Assembly: GCA_031426355.1 (NCBI GenBank)
Contig: JANPLD010000027.1
Coordinates: forward strand, 1-64,000
Direction of reading: 5' to 3'
Origin: JANPLD01 sp031426355
Lineage (GTDB): Bacteria > Pseudomonadota > Alphaproteobacteria > Rickettsiales > UBA8987
DNA length: 64,000 bases
This document shows, piece after piece, positions 28,410-37,410 of this stretch. Below the pieces are notes generated by a model. The model did not search any database and had not been told where the DNA came from. It saw nothing but the letters and a program-made list of their open reading frames with translations. Position 1 is the first letter of the stretch. Every line of letters starts with the position of its first letter. The position numbers were made by a program, and so were the translations under genes.

Positions 28410-28881
28410 TAAAAAAGAGTTTGTTATTAGAGATTTAGATTAATTTAATTGCCGTTATTCACTATTTTAAAAAGACTCATTATCTTTTTCTTTTATTTCA
28501 TTTCATTCGCATTAATTTTACCTTTTTGGTACAATTTTCTACGCCAATTTTATTTGCTCAAATATTATTTAAATTATTTTAAAAGGTTTTAAAAAGAAAA
28601 TAAGGTTTTAAAAAGAAAATTAGGATTTACCAAATAAGTTTGGATAAAAGAGAAGGGTAATTTATAAGAATAATGGATTTTTGAGCTTAAAGTCAAAGCT
28701 ATGCTTTCAAAAAAATATAAATAAAGTCTACATTTATAAGAAAGCATTATTAAGAAATAAAAAATAAATGTGATTCTGCATATTTTGTTATAACATAACA
28801 TTAGATGTTGATATTTAAATTTTTGAGTTTATATCTTTTGGAATTGGTAGTAATTTGATAATCAATTTTTTGGAGAATAAC
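28410..28881. other. AT-rich spacer after the rRNA unit
   Basis: About 470 bases of very AT-rich DNA with no supported gene. A weak AT hairpin (AAAAAGA/TCTTTTT near 28469-28490) followed by T-rich sequence could end rRNA transcription. It also contains a perfect 19-bp tandem duplication at 28583-28620. A short hydrophobic antisense frame here is judged to be composition-driven. Confidence 0.45.
28583..28620. repeat. Perfect 19-bp tandem duplication
   Basis: The unit AAGGTTTTAAAAAGAAAAT occurs twice without a gap (28583-28601 and 28602-28620). A shorter related TAGGATTT follows. It lies in a gene-free spacer and could vary in copy number between strains. Confidence 0.8.
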
Positions 28882-29148
28882 ATGCATACTCACTCACTTT
28901 TCTGGCACACTATACACTATCTTCCACTTATCCTTATTATTGCAGCTTTTGTTGCAAGCTTCTTTTCTTCAAAATTAGCTTCTGTTGCTAAAAAATACAT
29001 TACGGCTTTTGCTGTGTTTGGATTTTCTGCTCACTTAGTTGATAGTGGTTTTGAATTCGGTCATGCTTTTGAACCTTGCTATGCTTACATCGCTGTAATG
29101 GCTGGTGTTGCGGTTGCTTCAGTTAAAAAAGCTTTCGTTAAAGCTTAA
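28882..29148 (+). CDS. Small membrane protein (88 aa), unknown
   Basis: It starts at the ATG at 28882, six bases after a GGAG ribosome site; an upstream TTG at 28855 lacks one. The 88-residue product begins with a His-rich HTHSLFWHTIHY segment. Two hydrophobic helices follow (about 14-29 and 36-52, the second carrying SAHLVDSGFEFGHAFEPC), then a third weaker one (about 66-80). The histidines and single Cys might bind metal or heme, but that is a guess. It is a single-gene unit closed by a strong terminator, which suggests solid expression. No family is recognised. Confidence 0.65.
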   Translation: MHTHSLFWHTIHYLPLILIIAAFVASFFSSKLASVAKKYITAFAVFGFSAHLVDSGFEFGHAFEPCYAYIAVMAGVAVASVKKAFVKA

Positions 29149-29171
29149 TATTGTTTTTTAGAGATATTTAT

Positions 29172-29198
29172 AAGGGCATCTTCGGATGCCCTTTTTTT
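29172..29198 (+). terminator. Rho-independent terminator
   Basis: The stem AAGGGCATC/GATGCCCTT closes on a TTCG tetraloop and is followed by a run of Ts. It lies 23 bases after the stop of the small membrane protein gene and before the CNNM-family gene. Confidence 0.9.
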
Positions 29199-29248
29199 AT
29201 TTTTAAATTAGTTTATAAATTTTGTAATAATCAATTTGTTCAATCACA

Positions 29249-30514
29249 ATGCTTCTTTCAGGTTTTATAGTATTATTAATTCTAATTGTAGTTTCAGGGT
29301 TTTTCTCCGCTGCTGAAACTGGTATCACTGCTTCCAGTAAAGCGAAGATCCATAAATTAAAAATGGAAGGTAACAAAAAGGCTAAGTTAATAACAAAACT
29401 TCTTACTAAAAAAGATCGTCTGATAAGTACTATTCTAGTTGGTAATAATATGGCGAACAGCGCGGCCTCAGCATTTGCGGCAGCTTTAGCGATTAATATT
29501 TTTGGTAACCAGGGTGAAGCTATATTTTATGTAACAATAATTATTACATTAGTAATAATTGTCTTTGCGGAAGTTCTTCCTAAAACTTTTGCCCTTATGT
29601 ATTCGGAAAAGGTAGCACTAGGAGTAGCGCCGATAATTTATGTACTTACGAAGATATTATCACCGCTAACTTTTTTTATAGAAAAAGTAGTAAATTATCT
29701 GATCCAGATATTCCATTTAAGAAATCCCGGCTTGCTTCAGGTAGTACACGGTCTTGATGTAATACGTGGTGCAGTTGAACTGCACCACGAGCAGGGCGAA
29801 GTTGTGAAAGAAGATAGGGATATGTTAGGCGGCTTACTCGATCTTGATAACATTGAGGTGTCAGAAATAATGAAGCACCGTAAATATATTGAGGCTTTTG
29901 ATATTGAAATGGATTGTGAGGAATTACTCTCAAAGGTTCTATCAAGCCAGTATACCCGTATCCCGGTATATAAAGATAATCCTGATAATATTATTGGTAT
30001 CCTGCATAGTAAAACTTTTATCAAAGCTTTGCATGAGCAGGCTTTGGGAAATATCAATAGTCTTAATATCAGGGAAGTATTGACGGAACCATGGTTTGTA
30101 CCTGATACTACAACATTACGTGAGCAATTGATCGCTTTCCGCGAAAAACACAGCCATTACGCACTTGTTGTAGATGAATACGGAACTCTACTTGGCCATA
30201 TAACCCTTGAGGATGTTTTAGAAGAAATTGTCGGTAATATTGAAGATGAGCATGATAAAAAAATCCGTAAAATAGAAGAGGCGCTTGATGGTTCTTTCAT
30301 AGTCGATGGAACGATCCCTATACGTGATCTTAACCGTGAGCTTGATCTGAATTTCCCATCAGATGATGCTAATACTATTGCGGGTCTAATAATTAATAAT
30401 GCAGAAACAATCCCAACAGTAGGGCAGGCATTCAGTTTTTACGGATATAGGTTTGAGATAATGAAGAAAAAACGTAATCAGGTAACTAAGATAAAGATAA
30501 GTAAAGTTTACTGA
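29249..30514 (+). CDS. CNNM/CorC (HlyC) family transporter-associated protein
   Basis: A 421-residue inner-membrane protein: an N-terminal DUF21/CNNM transmembrane domain (about 1-180, with FFSAAETGITASSKAKI and VFAEVLPKTFA), a pair of CBS domains (about 200-325, with SQYTRIPVYKDNPDNIIGIL and HYALVVDEYGTLLGHITLEDVLEEIVGNI), and a C-terminal CorC_HlyC domain (about 335-421). Family members export or regulate Mg2+ and related cations. The stop overlaps the end of the convergent lipoprotein gene by seven bases. Confidence 0.92.
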   Translation: MLLSGFIVLLILIVVSGFFSAAETGITASSKAKIHKLKMEGNKKAKLITKLLTKKDRLISTILVGNNMANSAASAFAAALAINIFGNQGEAIFYVTIIITLVIIVFAEVLPKTFALMYSEKVALGVAPIIYVLTKILSPLTFFIEKVVNYLIQIFHLRNPGLLQVVHGLDVIRGAVELHHEQGEVVKEDRDMLGGLLDLDNIEVSEIMKHRKYIEAFDIEMDCEELLSKVLSSQYTRIPVYKDNPDNIIGILHSKTFIKALHEQALGNINSLNIREVLTEPWFVPDTTTLREQLIAFREKHSHYALVVDEYGTLLGHITLEDVLEEIVGNIEDEHDKKIRKIEEALDGSFIVDGTIPIRDLNRELDLNFPSDDANTIAGLIINNAETIPTVGQAFSFYGYRFEIMKKKRNQVTKIKISKVY

Positions 30515-30921
30515 CTATTAGCCGGATAATAACCGTTAGCGCCCATAACAGGTTGTTGATAGTAAGGAAGGTTGTTTTGCATTATAGCGCCATTGTTAAA
30601 TGTTCCCGGCGCTGCATATCCAAGTGATCCATAAGGGCTGTTATAAGAAGGCATTGAAGCCTGTTGAACTGGTGGTGGTGCAACTGGTGAAGCGGTGTTA
30701 CCGATATTCCTTCCGGTAGCATAAGGATCAGTAAATAATACTGGAACTGTATTTTGAGTAGGTGCCCTGTTACTAACTGCGAATATAGTACTTTCATCAG
30801 CCTGTCTTGTATACCCCGCAACTGTTGGAGTATAATTTTTATCGACAAGTTCCTGCATGCACGCGGTTGAAGCAAATGCACAGGCTATTGTACAAAAAAT
30901 ATTTATTGACTTGTTTGCCAT
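30508..30921 (-). CDS. Low-complexity Pro/Asn/Tyr-rich lipoprotein, unknown
   Basis: 137 residues with a lipoprotein signal and lipobox STAC (Cys21). A short structured stretch (MQELVDKNYTPTVAGYTRQADES) leads into a long Pro/Gln/Asn/Tyr/Gly-rich tail with no predicted fold. This looks like a surface or periplasmic disordered lipoprotein. No family is recognised. It is convergent with the CNNM-family gene. Confidence 0.55.
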   Translation of the reverse strand: MANKSINIFCTIACAFASTACMQELVDKNYTPTVAGYTRQADESTIFAVSNRAPTQNTVPVLFTDPYATGRNIGNTASPVAPPPVQQASMPSYNSPYGSLGYAAPGTFNNGAIMQNNLPYYQQPVMGANGYYPANSQ

Positions 30922-31029
30922 ATATTAATATGTAGCTCGTAATAAATGTGCTTTCTATCATATTGAAACTAAACCAAATTCCTATATATCACTTTATTTT
31001 ACTTTTTCAATATAAATTGAAGGAAGATC

Positions 31030-32244
31030 ATGTCTAAAATTTCACCTTTTGCCGTTAAATTTCCTGAAGTGCCTGATATAGCTGGGTTATCTATACAAAC
31101 AGCATGTACAGGCATGAGATATAAAAAGGATGATCTTCTTTTTATAAAATTTGAAGGGAAAGCTTCTGTTGGTGGAGTGTTTACTAAAAATACCATGCCG
31201 GGTGAGCCTATCATATGGTGCCAGAAAATATTGTCTAAAGGAATTGCTTCTGGCCTTGTAGTGAATTCGGGATATTCTAATGTTTTCTGTGGGCAGAAAG
31301 GTGTTGATACGGTCAACAAAAGTGCAAAAAAATCTGCTGAAATTTTAAAATGTAATGAAGATGAAGTTTATATTGCATCAACTGGTATAATTGGTCAGCC
31401 AGTAAAAGTTGAGCTTCTTATTGAGGCGCTTGATAAAAAGTTAGCGCCCGCGAGCTGGGAAAAGGCCTGTGTTGCGATAAACACTACAGATACATTCTCA
31501 AAAGTCGTTCATAAAACTGTAGAGATAGATGGCAAAAAAGTAAATATTGTTGGTATTATTAAAGGTTCGGGAATGATAGCGCCAGATATGGCAACCATGC
31601 TTGGATTTGTATTTACTGATGCGAATATTTCTTCAAAAGTTCTTCAGCAATTACTCAGTGAAGTAACACCTGATACTTATAATTCTATTACGGTGGATAG
31701 TGATACTTCAACTTCTGATACCATACTTGCATTTGCGACAGGAAAAGTTGGTAACAAAGAAATTGCAGATATCAATGATTCTGAATTCAAAGATTTTAGA
31801 ACGAAGTTCTTTGAATTAAATTTGGAGCTGGCAAAATTAGTTGTTAAAGATGGTGAAGGCATTTCCAAATTTGTAACTGTAGAAGTTTCCGGTGCAAAAG
31901 ATAATGATTCTGCAAGGAAAATAGCTCTTGCGATTGCTAATTCCCCTCTGGTTAAAACTGCAATGGCAGGTGAAGATGCTAACTGGGGCAGAGTAATAAT
32001 GGCTGTTGGTAAATCAGGTGAACCTGCTAACAGGGATAAAACTTCCATCTGGATTGGTAATCTACAGCCTGCTTTGCAAGGTCAATTAAACCCAGCTTAT
32101 AAAGAAGCTAGTGCTGTAGAATATATAAAGAATCCAGAGATTTATATTAAGGCCGATGTTGGAGTTGCTTCGGGTAAAGCGATAGTTTATACTACAGATC
32201 TAACTCATGGATATATAGAGATTAATGCGGATTACCGAAGTTAA
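31030..32244 (+). CDS. argJ: Bifunctional ornithine acetyltransferase/N-acetylglutamate synthase
   Basis: Transfers acetyl from N-acetylornithine to glutamate in the arginine cycle. The 404-residue precursor has the self-cleavage site KGSGMIAPDMATMLGF (about residue 190), cut before the Thr to give alpha and beta chains. Other landmarks are the early GGVFTKNTMPGEPIIW, VNSGYSNVFCG, and the C-terminal AMAGEDANWGRVIMAVGKSG. A good AAGGAAG ribosome site precedes the ATG. Together with argH it indicates arginine synthesis, which within Rickettsiales is known mainly from Anaplasmataceae and from less reduced lineages. Confidence 0.95.
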   Translation: MSKISPFAVKFPEVPDIAGLSIQTACTGMRYKKDDLLFIKFEGKASVGGVFTKNTMPGEPIIWCQKILSKGIASGLVVNSGYSNVFCGQKGVDTVNKSAKKSAEILKCNEDEVYIASTGIIGQPVKVELLIEALDKKLAPASWEKACVAINTTDTFSKVVHKTVEIDGKKVNIVGIIKGSGMIAPDMATMLGFVFTDANISSKVLQQLLSEVTPDTYNSITVDSDTSTSDTILAFATGKVGNKEIADINDSEFKDFRTKFFELNLELAKLVVKDGEGISKFVTVEVSGAKDNDSARKIALAIANSPLVKTAMAGEDANWGRVIMAVGKSGEPANRDKTSIWIGNLQPALQGQLNPAYKEASAVEYIKNPEIYIKADVGVASGKAIVYTTDLTHGYIEINADYRS

Positions 32245-32264
32245 GTAAATCATCATAATAAGAA

Positions 32265-33194
32265 ATGTTAAGTGTAGATTTACATAATGAAAGTTCTAGT
32301 ACGTTGCTTTTTAAATGTGATTTAACTGAAGTTTTTAATTCAATCAGTGAAGAAATAAGTTATTTAAAGAGTGTGTTTTTAAGCGAAGTTGAAGCGCAAG
32401 CAAAAAAAGAAAACCCATTTGATGTATCTTTTAAATATAATTTTTATGATAGAAATTCAAAAGAATTATTTATAACTGTTTCGGGTAAAAATATTTTAAG
32501 AAATAAAACTGAAGTAGAGTTGCTTACTGGGCTGCATATAAGTAAATCAACAGCAAAATTTTTAACTTTATATGATAAGACTTCCTCGGAATCTAAGTCG
32601 TTATCCAAATATAATCCTAAGTTAAAAAATGTTTTAGAGCCAGAATTTGATCATGATAAAGTTGCTATCCTTGTGAGAAAAGAGGGGGAAACTAAAAACT
32701 TTTTAAGCGATAAGCTAAGCTTCTTTTTAATACCAATGATGAATAATAGTAAAATTGATCTTGCTAAGGTAGAATGTGAAGAAGGTTATCTTTTTATAAT
32801 GCAAAGAGGCCCAAGGGGAAAGCAAATTGATTTGCAAAAACTGTCTTTCATACCTAAATCCAAGGATGTTATTATTTATTCAGGCAAGCATAATTATCAA
32901 GGTGTGTCTACAGTTAGAGAAAAACCACAGCCAGTTATTACTTTGAGTAGAACTAAAGATACGAGAAGTTCTATGATTTTTAATTATCCTGAAAATATTA
33001 GATCATTTAATTTAGAAAATGGTTATAATTTTCTTGCAAGTATGCAAGCTAATGAAAAAATTAGTTTCGATATTGATAAGGACAAATGTGCTATCACTAT
33101 TACTAGAGGCAAGAAAGGAGAAGGTTTATATTTTTCTCAATTAGAAGTGGATTTAAGGCTTAAGATGGGTATTCGCCAAAGAAATAAAGGGTGA
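32265..33194 (+). CDS. Hypothetical protein (309 aa), no recognised family
   Basis: It starts 20 bases after argJ and stops exactly where the convergent argH ends. It is Lys/Ser/Asn-rich and soluble, with no signal peptide or membrane segment. Two segments resemble each other: one near residues 180-205 (EEGYLFIMQRGPRGKQIDLQKL) and one near 274-298 (CAITITRGKKGEGLYFSQLEV), each with a strand, R-G-(P/K)-(R/K)-G and an amphipathic strand. This suggests a duplicated beta domain. Its AT-richer composition than argJ may reflect later arrival or fast evolution. Function is unknown. Confidence 0.6.
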   Translation: MLSVDLHNESSSTLLFKCDLTEVFNSISEEISYLKSVFLSEVEAQAKKENPFDVSFKYNFYDRNSKELFITVSGKNILRNKTEVELLTGLHISKSTAKFLTLYDKTSSESKSLSKYNPKLKNVLEPEFDHDKVAILVRKEGETKNFLSDKLSFFLIPMMNNSKIDLAKVECEEGYLFIMQRGPRGKQIDLQKLSFIPKSKDVIIYSGKHNYQGVSTVREKPQPVITLSRTKDTRSSMIFNYPENIRSFNLENGYNFLASMQANEKISFDIDKDKCAITITRGKKGEGLYFSQLEVDLRLKMGIRQRNKG

Positions 33195-34574
33195 TTAATT
33201 TTTAACTTCTGGGCTTGTGCCGCCAAAACTTTTTCTTGATCTTACAGAATTCTCCACGGAAAGAACGTTGTAAATATCATTAGTAATTCCTTTTTCAATA
33301 TTCTGGAATTCTTTTAAGCTTAGCTCTTCTAGCTTGCAGTTTTTTTCTTCGGCAAGTTTTACGCATCTTCCAGTAATGTGATGCGCGTCGCGGAAAGGCT
33401 TTTTAAGATTCTTAACTATCCAGTCGGCAATATCAGTCGCTGTGGAAAAGCCCGCAGAAGCAGCTTTATACATATTTTCTTTATTAGGCTTCATGTCGTC
33501 AATCATTCCACGCATTGCACGAAGACTTAGGATTATACTATCAACCGTATCAAAAACCTGTTCCTTATCTTCCTGCATATCTTTGCTATAGGCAAGAGGC
33601 AGGCCTTTCATGATAACACTAAGTGCGGTAAGTGTGCCAAGTATCCTTCCGGTTTTTGCGCGAACTAATTCTGCTGCGTCAGGGTTTCGCTTTTGCGGCA
33701 TTATGGAGCTTCCGGTCGTGAATTTTTCACTGAGAGAAATAAATTTAAAGCCTTGTGAGCACCAGATAACTATCTCTTCCGCGAACCTTGAAAGATTTAA
33801 CGCGAGGATATTTGCACATGATAGAAATTCTATTGCGAAATCACGCGATGAAACTGAATCGATGGAATTTGCAGTTGGCCTATCAAACCCAAGTTCTTTT
33901 GCGGTGAAGTGCCTGTCTATAGGGAAGCTTGTTCCGGCTAAAGCTGCTGCGCCCAGTGGGCATTCATTAAGTCTTTTTCTGCAATCATGAAATCTGCTTA
34001 GGTCACGTGAGACCATTTCAAAATATGCATTTAAATGATGACCGAAAGTTACTGGCTGTGCTGTTTGCAGGTGAGTAAAGCCCGGCATTATCGTGTTTGA
34101 ATTTTCTTTAGCTTTCTTTGTGAGAGATTTAAGAAGTAAATTAATTTCAGAAATTATTACATCAATATTATCCCTGACATATAGTCTAAAATCTACTGCT
34201 ACCTGATCATTCCTGCTTCTAGCGGTATGTAGCCTACCTGCGGTATCTCCGATGATTTCTCTTAGGCGAGATTCAATATTCATGTGAATATCTTCAAGCT
34301 CTTCCTTGAAAGTGAATTTGCCTGAATCAATTTCTTTTTCGATCTGCTTCAAGCCTTCGGTAATTTTTTTAACGTCAGCGGCAGAAAGTATATTAGTTTT
34401 GGCAAGCATTTTTGCGTGCGCTATGGAGGCTTGTATATCCTGCTTGTATAATTTTTTGTCGAAAGAGACAGATGCGTTTATCTTCTGTAATACTTCGTCA
34501 GGGCCGTATTTATAGTGTCCACCCCACATTTTATTGGCAAGCTGCGTTTTAGGTTTATTTTTAGTTTTCTTCAT
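33195..34574 (-). CDS. argH: Argininosuccinate lyase
   Basis: Splits argininosuccinate into arginine and fumarate. The 459 residues belong to the fumarase/aspartase superfamily. They carry the AGRLHTARSRNDQVAVDFR block, FTHLQTAQPVTFGHHL and the signature loop GSSIMPQKRNPD with the catalytic Ser, followed by QEDKEQVFD. A short Lys-rich N-terminal extension precedes MWGGHYKYGPDE, the usual start of the fold. It is convergent with the unknown gene at 32265, with no bases between stops. Confidence 0.96.
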   Translation of the reverse strand: MKKTKNKPKTQLANKMWGGHYKYGPDEVLQKINASVSFDKKLYKQDIQASIAHAKMLAKTNILSAADVKKITEGLKQIEKEIDSGKFTFKEELEDIHMNIESRLREIIGDTAGRLHTARSRNDQVAVDFRLYVRDNIDVIISEINLLLKSLTKKAKENSNTIMPGFTHLQTAQPVTFGHHLNAYFEMVSRDLSRFHDCRKRLNECPLGAAALAGTSFPIDRHFTAKELGFDRPTANSIDSVSSRDFAIEFLSCANILALNLSRFAEEIVIWCSQGFKFISLSEKFTTGSSIMPQKRNPDAAELVRAKTGRILGTLTALSVIMKGLPLAYSKDMQEDKEQVFDTVDSIILSLRAMRGMIDDMKPNKENMYKAASAGFSTATDIADWIVKNLKKPFRDAHHITGRCVKLAEEKNCKLEELSLKEFQNIEKGITNDIYNVLSVENSVRSRKSFGGTSPEVKN

Positions 34575-34589
34575 AAAATTGACAGAAAA

Positions 34590-34618
34590 TTGACGAATTT
34601 GATTTATATTTCTTTATA
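34590..34618 (+). promoter_or_regulatory. Candidate promoter of the pirin operon
   Basis: A -35 box TTGACG (34590-34595) and a -10 box TTTATA (34613-34618) with a 17-base spacer lie 36 bases before the pirin ATG. A second TTGACA is at 34579-34584. The region is the divergent spacer between argH and pirin. Confidence 0.5.
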
Positions 34619-34654
34619 CTTATATCAGCTATACCAACAAGCAGGATTTGTAAA

Positions 34655-35362
34655 ATGTTAAAGCTTAGAAAAGCAGATGAACGAGGATATAATAAGATAG
34701 ACTGGCTGGAAAGTTATCATAGTTTTTCCTTTGGTGGATATTATGATCCGGCCAATATGGGGCATGGAGTTCTGCGGGTCATTAATGATGATATAATTGA
34801 GCCTGATACCGGATTTGGTGAGCATGGTCATCGTGATATGGAGATTCTAACTTATGTGATAGAAGGTGCGCTTTCGCACCGCGATTCACTTGGAAATGTT
34901 GCTTCAATTCAAGCAGGGGAAGTTCAGAGGATGAGTGCGGGCAGGGGAATTCGCCATAGTGAATTCAATGGTTCAAAGACCGATAAAGTAAGGCTTCTGC
35001 AGATATGGTTTTTGACCGGAGAAGATGGGATACCTCCTTCATATGAACAGAAAATGTTCTCAAGGGAAGATAAGCTTAACAAGCTTTGTCTGCTTGTCTC
35101 AAGGGAAGGTGGTGATAAAGCTATGAAGATCAATCAGGATGTAACTATCTACGCTTCAATTCTGGATAAAGATAAAGAGGTTGAATATAAATTTACTGAT
35201 GCTGATCATTTCGGCTGGATACAGGTAGCGCTTGGCGAAATCGAGGTAAATGGGGTAAAACTCAAAAACGGTGACGGGCTTGCTATTGAGAAGGAAGCCT
35301 CTATAAAAATAAGATCTAAAGAGAATGGTTCAGAATTTGTACTATTCGAATATATAAAATAA
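34655..35362 (+). CDS. Pirin family protein (YhhW-like)
   Basis: A 235-residue bicupin. The N-terminal cupin contains ESYHSFSFGGYYDP and the metal-binding set GFGEHGHRDMEILTYV with a further His in EGALSHRDS, followed by MSAGRGIRHSEFNG, the pattern of YhhW and related quercetinase-like pirins that bind Fe or other metals. The substrate is unknown. It starts a tight plus-strand group with the FMN reductase gene (12 bases downstream) and the transaminase gene. Confidence 0.88.
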   Translation: MLKLRKADERGYNKIDWLESYHSFSFGGYYDPANMGHGVLRVINDDIIEPDTGFGEHGHRDMEILTYVIEGALSHRDSLGNVASIQAGEVQRMSAGRGIRHSEFNGSKTDKVRLLQIWFLTGEDGIPPSYEQKMFSREDKLNKLCLLVSREGGDKAMKINQDVTIYASILDKDKEVEYKFTDADHFGWIQVALGEIEVNGVKLKNGDGLAIEKEASIKIRSKENGSEFVLFEYIK

Positions 35363-35374
35363 TTAAGGAGATAT

Positions 35375-35944
35375 ATGGCTAAAATAATATTTTTAGCAGG
35401 TTCGAGCCGTAAGGACTCAATGAATAAGAAGCTTGCGAAGGCGGCTTATGAATATGCGAAATCAAAAAGTGCGGATGCGGAGTTTCTTGATCTGAAAAAT
35501 TATGAAATGCCATTATATAATGGTGATCTTGAGGCTGAAAGTGGTCTTCCTGAAAATGCTAAAAAGTTAAAGGCGAAATTTATTGAGTGCAAAGGGTTCT
35601 TTATTGCGTCTCCTGAATATAATAGTTCATTCTCGCCTCTTCTGAAAAACTCACTTGATTGGATCTCACGCAAGCATGAAAAAGATGAAGCTGCTCTTGT
35701 TGCATATAAAGGTAAAGTTGCGGCTCTTGCTGCTGCATCTCCTGGTGGATATGGCGGTATGCGCGGGCTTGTTCCTTTACGTATGATGCTTGGTAATATT
35801 GGTGTTCATGTACTTCCTGATCAGGTTGCGGTTCCTGCTGCTGATAAGGTTTTTGATGAAGCTGAAAAAATTAATGATGCAAAAACCCAGAAAATGATCG
35901 AAGGTTTAGTTGATAGTTTGATAAATGTTACTGGCAAATTATGA
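35375..35944 (+). CDS. NAD(P)H-dependent FMN reductase
   Basis: A 189-residue flavodoxin-fold protein of the NADPH-dependent FMN reductase family (ChrR/YieF/AZR type). The FMN-binding motifs are LAGSSRKDSMNKKLA at the N-terminus, SPEYNSSFSPLLKNSLDWIS in the middle, and AAASPGGYGGMRG. A strong AAGGAGAT ribosome site sits before the ATG. Its last codons overlap the start of the transaminase gene by four bases, so the two are probably translationally coupled. It likely reduces quinones or other acceptors; the physiological acceptor is unknown. Confidence 0.88.
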   Translation: MAKIIFLAGSSRKDSMNKKLAKAAYEYAKSKSADAEFLDLKNYEMPLYNGDLEAESGLPENAKKLKAKFIECKGFFIASPEYNSSFSPLLKNSLDWISRKHEKDEAALVAYKGKVAALAAASPGGYGGMRGLVPLRMMLGNIGVHVLPDQVAVPAADKVFDEAEKINDAKTQKMIEGLVDSLINVTGKL

Positions 35945-36780
35945 GAATAATATTCCTTAATGGTGAATTTCTTCCTATAGAAAAAGCGCATATATCGCCA
36001 ATGGATAGGGGGTTTCTATTCGCTGATGGCATATATGAGGTCTCTGCGGTTTATAATGGTAAGCTGGTGGATAATGATGGGCACTTAAAAAGATTGCAGC
36101 GTTCTTTATCGGAGTTAAAAATAAAACTTCCAATGTCATTGGAAGAGATAGAAAAAAACCAACTTGAATTAATTAAGCAGAACAACCTGACGGAAGGTTT
36201 AATATATTTGCAAGTTACACGTGGTGTACAGGAGCGTGACTTTAATTATTCTGATGAACTGACGCCAACTTTTATGATGTTCACCCAATCAAAAAAGATA
36301 GTTGATAGTGATAATGCGAGAAATGGCGTTAAGGTTGTGACTGTTTCTGATATCAGGTGGACAAGGCGTGATATAAAATCTATTGCATTGCTTCCACAGG
36401 TGATGGCAAAAAATGAGGCTCGTGCTCAAGGTGCTTTTGAAGCATTTATGGTTGATGAAAAAGGTTTTATAACTGAGGGCTCATCATCAAATGTTTACAT
36501 AATTAAGAATAAAACAATCATCACTAGAAATCTTTCTAATAATATTCTGCACGGGATAACAAGGGCATCGGTACTAAGGCTAGCGAAGGAAAATAGTTTG
36601 AAGATAGATGAAAGGCCATTCTCAGTTGATGAAGCTTTAAATGCTGACGAATCATTTCTTACCAGCGCTACCAATTTTGTTCTTGGCGTGGTTGAGATAA
36701 ATGGCAAAAAGCTTGGTGATGGCAGAGTAGGGGAAATGACTTTGAAGCTTTCTGAAATATATCTTAATTCAATTCGCTAA
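35941..36780 (+). CDS. dat: D-amino-acid (D-alanine) transaminase, fold-type IV
   Basis: A 279-residue class IV PLP aminotransferase. MDRGFLFADGIYEVSAVYNG is the D-amino-acid transaminase-like N-terminal block, the PLP Lys lies in RRDIKSIALLPQV (about residue 145), and ITEGSSSNVYII and FLTSATNFVLGV form the phosphate-binding regions. Such enzymes interconvert D-Ala and D-Glu, feeding peptidoglycan synthesis; branched-chain transaminases share the fold but differ in these motifs. It overlaps the FMN reductase gene by four bases and the convergent Sco gene by 17 bases. Confidence 0.85.
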   Translation: MRIIFLNGEFLPIEKAHISPMDRGFLFADGIYEVSAVYNGKLVDNDGHLKRLQRSLSELKIKLPMSLEEIEKNQLELIKQNNLTEGLIYLQVTRGVQERDFNYSDELTPTFMMFTQSKKIVDSDNARNGVKVVTVSDIRWTRRDIKSIALLPQVMAKNEARAQGAFEAFMVDEKGFITEGSSSNVYIIKNKTIITRNLSNNILHGITRASVLRLAKENSLKIDERPFSVDEALNADESFLTSATNFVLGVVEINGKKLGDGRVGEMTLKLSEIYLNSIR

Positions 36781-37393
36781 GTTTCTTTACGATATCATCA
36801 ACCGGTGTTTCGTGAGTAAAATGATCTTTGTATTTTCCATCTTTATCCATGATATAAATGATTGAAGAGTGGTTCATATCATATTTGGCTGGATCTTTTT
36901 CTGCGATCTTTTCGGCGTATACGCGATAGGCTTGTTTTGCTTTATCTATTTGATCTTGAGTTCCTGTTAAACCAAGTATTGATGGGTCAAAATTTTTCAG
37001 GAATTCGCTGAGCCTTGCCTGGTCATCCCTTTCAGGGTCAGTTGTTATGAATACTGGTTGTATATCTTTTGCTTTATCACCTAATTTATCAATTGCCAGG
37101 CTTATAGAGCTTAATGCGGTAGGGCATATCATCGGACAATTCGTAAAACCAAAATAAACAAGTGAATATTTACCTTTTAAATTTTGTTCAGTAAATTTAT
37201 TGCCGTTCTGGTCAGTCAGTTCAAACTCGCCGCCAATGAGCGCTTCGCCTTCATCGGGCTTATCTTTTGTTACTGTGGCAGTTTCTGTAGTATTAGAGTT
37301 TGGAAAATTAGTTTCATTATTTGATATGTAAAGATTCGCAGCAATCATAATAACCGTTACGCCAATCAATGCTACTTTTGTAGAATTTTTCAT
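36764..37393 (-). CDS. SCO1/SenC family copper chaperone
   Basis: Delivers copper to the CuA site of cytochrome c oxidase. The 209-residue protein has one N-terminal membrane anchor (about 8-25). Its thioredoxin fold contains the copper-binding CPMIC motif in FGFTNCPMICPTALSS and the distal His in DMNHSSIIYIMD. All three copper ligands are present. This implies a copper-containing terminal oxidase and aerobic respiration. It lies 17 bases downstream of the Dps gene on the same strand. Confidence 0.92.
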   Translation of the reverse strand: MKNSTKVALIGVTVIMIAANLYISNNETNFPNSNTTETATVTKDKPDEGEALIGGEFELTDQNGNKFTEQNLKGKYSLVYFGFTNCPMICPTALSSISLAIDKLGDKAKDIQPVFITTDPERDDQARLSEFLKNFDPSILGLTGTQDQIDKAKQAYRVYAEKIAEKDPAKYDMNHSSIIYIMDKDGKYKDHFTHETPVDDIVKKLSELN

Positions 37394-37410
37394 AACTTTC
37401 TTATTTTTTG

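Noticed and set aside
28589..28801. Antisense 70-codon frame rich in Phe, Tyr and Leu
   Set aside because: It lies in very AT-rich spacer with a tandem duplication; the composition explains both the open frame and its hydrophobicity.
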